Assembly: GCA_029553165.1 (NCBI GenBank)
Contig: JAKPCT010000068.1
Span: 1-41,649, forward strand
From: Bacillota bacterium
GTDB lineage: Bacteria; Bacillota; UBA4882; UBA8346
Direction: 5' to 3'
Length of the DNA: 41,649 nucleotides
Shown here: positions 39,774 through 41,649 of the stretch, one piece after another
How positions within the stretch are numbered: position 1 is the first letter of the stretch
Layout of the letters: each line of letters opens with the position of its first letter
Translations under genes and position numbers: made by a program
Notes under the pieces: generated by a model
Databases searched by the model: none
What the model saw: the letters and a program-made list of their open reading frames with translations, nothing else
What the model was told of the DNA's origin: nothing

Positions 39774-41129
39774 ATGGAATTTACCATAGCAGAAATCCAA
39801 AGCTGGAATGAACGGATCGAAGCTTGTGCCCGTGAGGTTGGGCTGGACTTTTATCCAACCGAGTTTGAGATCTGTTCTTACGAAGAGATGCTTGGCTATG
39901 AAGCATATATTGGGATGCCGAGCCATTATCCCCACTGGAGTTATGGTAAAGCATATGAACGGTTACATACTTTATACCGTTATAACTTGACCGGATTACC
40001 ATACGAGATGGTGATTAACTCCAATCCTTGTTTGGCGTACCTGATGCGTGACAACAGTCTGTTGTTGCAAATCTTGACGATGGCTCATGTTTATGGCCAT
40101 AATGACTTTTTCAAAAATAACCGGATGTTCAAGGATACCAGGCCGGAGTTAACGGTCGAATCATTTAAGAATCATGCCAACCGGATCCGGAATTATATTC
40201 AAGATCCGACGATTGGGTATCAGAAAGTGGAACGGATCTTAGATGCTGCCCATGCATTGCGTTATCAAATCAACCGTAATCCTGGTACCCGACGGTTGTC
40301 CGATGCCGAGCTGAAACAGAGATTGCTTGATGATTATCAGCGTCGAGTTAAAAACAATCCGAAGGAAGAACCGGATTTGCCCGACTTGACCAAAGTACCG
40401 CTGCAACCTGAAGCTGATCTGTTATTGTTCCTGGCGGAACATGCGCGGTTAGAAGACTGGGAACAGGATTTGCTGATGATCGTCCGTGCCGAATCAGAAT
40501 ATTTTTTACCACAAATCGAAACGAAAATCCTTAATGAAGGCTGGGCCAGTTTTTGGCATTATCAAATCCTCAATCAGTTGGAACTGTCACCCGATTTGCA
40601 TTTTGAATTCTTAAAACACCATCACCAAGTGATTCGTCCGTTAACTGGCGGCCTGAACCCTTACCACCTGGGTTTCACCATTTTAGAGTATTTGGACCGA
40701 AACTACGGTCGTGACAAGATATTTGAAGTACGGGAACTCGAGTGTGATCGCTCGTTCATCAGACGCTATCTCAATCGGGAGTTGTGTCAGGAGCTGAATC
40801 TGTTTGAATATTTCCGTGGGCATGAGATTGTTGTTACCGAGATTGCTGATGATCAAGGTTGGGAGAAGATCTGTCAGACATTAAGCCAAACGGTTGGTAG
40901 CGGTTCGATTCCGGTGATCGAAGTGCTTGAGATTAGGAAGAAAGATAATGCGTTGATTTTAAAACATGATTATGACGGGCGTGAGTTAGAATTGGGATAT
41001 ACCGGGGAGACCTTAAAATACTTAGTGGAGATTTGGGGCGGAACGGTTAAACTGCGGACTAAGCTCAATGGAGAACCAAAAACGATCAATTGTAATCAGA
41101 TGAAGATGTTGACGTTGGAAGATGATTGA
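39774..41129 (+). CDS. spoVR: SpoVR family protein
   Basis: 451 residues with the SpoVR start IQSWNERIEACAREVGLDFYP and the central YGHNDFFKNNRMF, HANRIRNY and GWASFWHY motifs. In Bacillus subtilis SpoVR is needed for spore cortex formation, and the E. coli YcgB counterpart belongs to the same PrkA module; the reaction is unknown. AGGAGGAATAAGG precedes the ATG and the gene is coupled to yhbH. A terminator at 41181-41221 ends the operon. Confidence 0.95.
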   Translation: MEFTIAEIQSWNERIEACAREVGLDFYPTEFEICSYEEMLGYEAYIGMPSHYPHWSYGKAYERLHTLYRYNLTGLPYEMVINSNPCLAYLMRDNSLLLQILTMAHVYGHNDFFKNNRMFKDTRPELTVESFKNHANRIRNYIQDPTIGYQKVERILDAAHALRYQINRNPGTRRLSDAELKQRLLDDYQRRVKNNPKEEPDLPDLTKVPLQPEADLLLFLAEHARLEDWEQDLLMIVRAESEYFLPQIETKILNEGWASFWHYQILNQLELSPDLHFEFLKHHHQVIRPLTGGLNPYHLGFTILEYLDRNYGRDKIFEVRELECDRSFIRRYLNRELCQELNLFEYFRGHEIVVTEIADDQGWEKICQTLSQTVGSGSIPVIEVLEIRKKDNALILKHDYDGRELELGYTGETLKYLVEIWGGTVKLRTKLNGEPKTINCNQMKMLTLEDD

Positions 41130-41180
41130 AGATCCAAAGGGTTACTTGTTTAATTGGTTATCGTTGATCTGGTTTGGTTT

Positions 41181-41221
41181 AATGATTTATTAACGGAGAA
41201 CATAACTAAATCATTTTTTAT
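41181..41221 (+). terminator. Terminator of the prkA-yhbH-spoVR operon
   Basis: AATGATTTA (41181-41189) pairs perfectly with TAAATCATT (41207-41215), followed by T-rich sequence. The right arm overlaps the stop codon of the convergent Spo0E-like gene. Confidence 0.65.
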
Positions 41222-41408
41222 TCTTCGATATTATACTAGAATAAAGATTCAATAAACGGTCTAATTCGATGCTGGTTGTTAATACTTCTTCATCTGTATA
41301 ACCTCGGGATTCCCAAAGGTATTCCATCTGTTTTTTGGTTTCGGCAATTTGCTCTTTCAAGTCTTTGATTGATGGATTTTTTATTGGAATTAGAAAAATT
41401 GTATTCAT
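41211..41408 (-). CDS. Spo0E-like aspartyl-phosphate phosphatase
   Basis: 65 residues resembling the Spo0E family: two helices with the motif SIELDRLLNLY (family signature SxxLDxLI). Family members remove phosphate from Spo0A and so delay sporulation; some are specific for other response regulators. ATG 41408 is used, although the GGGGGA SD lies about 15 bases away; the longer reading frame upstream is unlikely because it spans the promoter. Its placement next to sporulation-linked prkA-yhbH-spoVR fits the role. Its promoter contains a large palindrome. Confidence 0.8.
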   Translation of the reverse strand: MNTIFLIPIKNPSIKDLKEQIAETKKQMEYLWESRGYTDEEVLTTSIELDRLLNLYSSIISKNKK

Positions 41409-41442
41409 GGTACGTATTAAAAATCCCCCTAATAATAGGATA

Positions 41443-41472
41443 ATTATACCATATGTTGCACTATTTGTGCAA
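41443..41472 (-). promoter_or_regulatory. Promoter of the Spo0E-like gene
   Basis: On the minus strand TTGCAC (41472-41467) and TATAAT (41448-41443) are 18 bp apart. The spacer and -35 are filled by the palindrome at 41450-41478, a position where a bound protein would block polymerase. Confidence 0.65.
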
Positions 41473-41478
41473 CATATG
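41450..41478. promoter_or_regulatory. 12-bp palindrome between divergent genes
   Basis: CATATGTTGCAC (41450-41461) and GTGCAACATATG (41467-41478) form a perfect inverted repeat with a five-base centre. Eleven bases (TGCAACATATG) also occur in the radC-like promoter at 21648-21658. Confidence 0.7.
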
Positions 41479-41494
41479 TGGTTTAAAAGGGTCC

Positions 41495-41500
41495 TATAAT
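41495..41500 (+). promoter_or_regulatory. -10 box for the rightward gene at the window end
   Basis: TATAAT is perfect, but no good -35 is present; the palindrome occupies the -35 region, so the promoter may need an activator or be blocked by the palindrome-binding protein. Confidence 0.4.
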
Positions 41501-41630
41501 AAAAGACAAAAGGAGCATTCCTGTAAAGAAAAATAATGAACTTTGAAAAAAGAGATGCCACACTGTACAATTTGAAATGTGAGTTGCACGCAAAGTAACC
41601 ACAAATCAAAAAATACAGGAGGCATCATAT

Positions 41631-41649
41631 ATGAATCGTACACAAAATG
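41631..41649 (+). CDS. Start of a gene cut by the window edge
   Basis: ATG 41631 preceded by AGGAGG (41617-41622) at ideal spacing; only the first six codons (MNRTQN) are inside the window. The leader from about 41507 is roughly 124 nt. Nothing can be said of the product. Confidence 0.7.

Noticed and set aside
41536-41598. 20-codon plus-strand ORF in the leader of the last gene
   Set aside because: No SD at proper distance and too short to judge; could be a leader peptide but nothing supports it.
1-41649. CRISPR arrays, complete insertion sequences, rRNA genes and a replication origin
   Set aside because: No regularly spaced repeats, transposase, rRNA sequence or DnaA-box cluster was found on either strand.

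Overview
The window looks like chromosome from an endospore-forming Bacillota (Firmicute) of moderate to low GC. The evidence is a leucine T-box leader, strong Shine-Dalgarno (SD) sites, frequent TTG/GTG starts, a SpoIID-domain protein, the prkA-yhbH-spoVR cluster and a Spo0E-like protein. Several proteins also suggest an outer membrane. Two signal-peptide proteins (26793-27953 and 35802-36347) look like beta-barrels, the second ending in Phe, and the molybdate-binding ModA has a signal peptide but no lipobox. A sporulating diderm Bacillota fits best; the exact lineage cannot be read from the sequence.

Layout. 1-680: tRNA array (partial tRNA, His, Gln, Lys, Glu) with separate promoters. 704-2007: membrane-anchored rhodanese and a lipoprotein. 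2053-4076 (minus): leuA behind a T-box with a CUC (Leu) specifier. 4124-6160 (minus): TPR-SpoIID protein. 6285-8427 (minus): bioY-ecfA-ecfT biotin transporter with a perfect palindrome over its promoter. 8696-9532: DUF503 protein, probably leaderless, and a GNAT. 9638-12816: an operon of MarR regulator, possible 32-residue peptide, Cys-Cys methyltransferase, PEP-mutase-like enzyme and a permease split in two. 13045-14229: HtrA protease. 14297-15421 (minus): Cys-rich ATC-hydrolase-like protein and a frameshifted Crp/Fnr regulator. 15589-17103: orphan Dam-type methylase and an unknown membrane-anchored protein. 17598-19707: modABC. 19852-21171: S41 lipoprotein peptidase. 21319-22185: a small mobile-flavoured patch with a REP-like hairpin, an excisionase-like HTH protein and a RadC-like JAB protein. 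22258-26662: membrane protein, GDPD, methyltransferase, CNNM/CorC protein and a small acidic protein. 26793-33421: barrel protein, LigB/MEMO-AMMECR1 fusion, its radical SAM partner, nadE and a PRPP synthetase. 33443-36347: OmpR-type regulator, frameshifted sensor kinase and a divergent barrel gene. 36636-41129: prkA-yhbH-spoVR. 41211-41649: Spo0E-like gene, a large palindrome and the start of a further gene.

How genes work together. nadE and the PRPP synthetase are adjacent and could both feed NAD and nucleotide synthesis. PrkA, YhbH and SpoVR form the conserved kinase module of sporulation and stress. BioY with one ATPase and one T subunit makes a self-contained biotin importer. The MarR operon is the best candidate for an under-described system, because a thiol-rich sensor and methyltransferase sit beside a permease related in type to the organoarsenical exporter ArsP.

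Control DNA is rich. Long inverted repeats bracket the promoters or leaders of both protease genes, and an 11-base motif (TGCAACATATG) is shared by the radC-like and spo0E-like promoters. Two regulator genes are broken by one-base deficits in six-base homopolymers, which could be real or a sequencing artefact.
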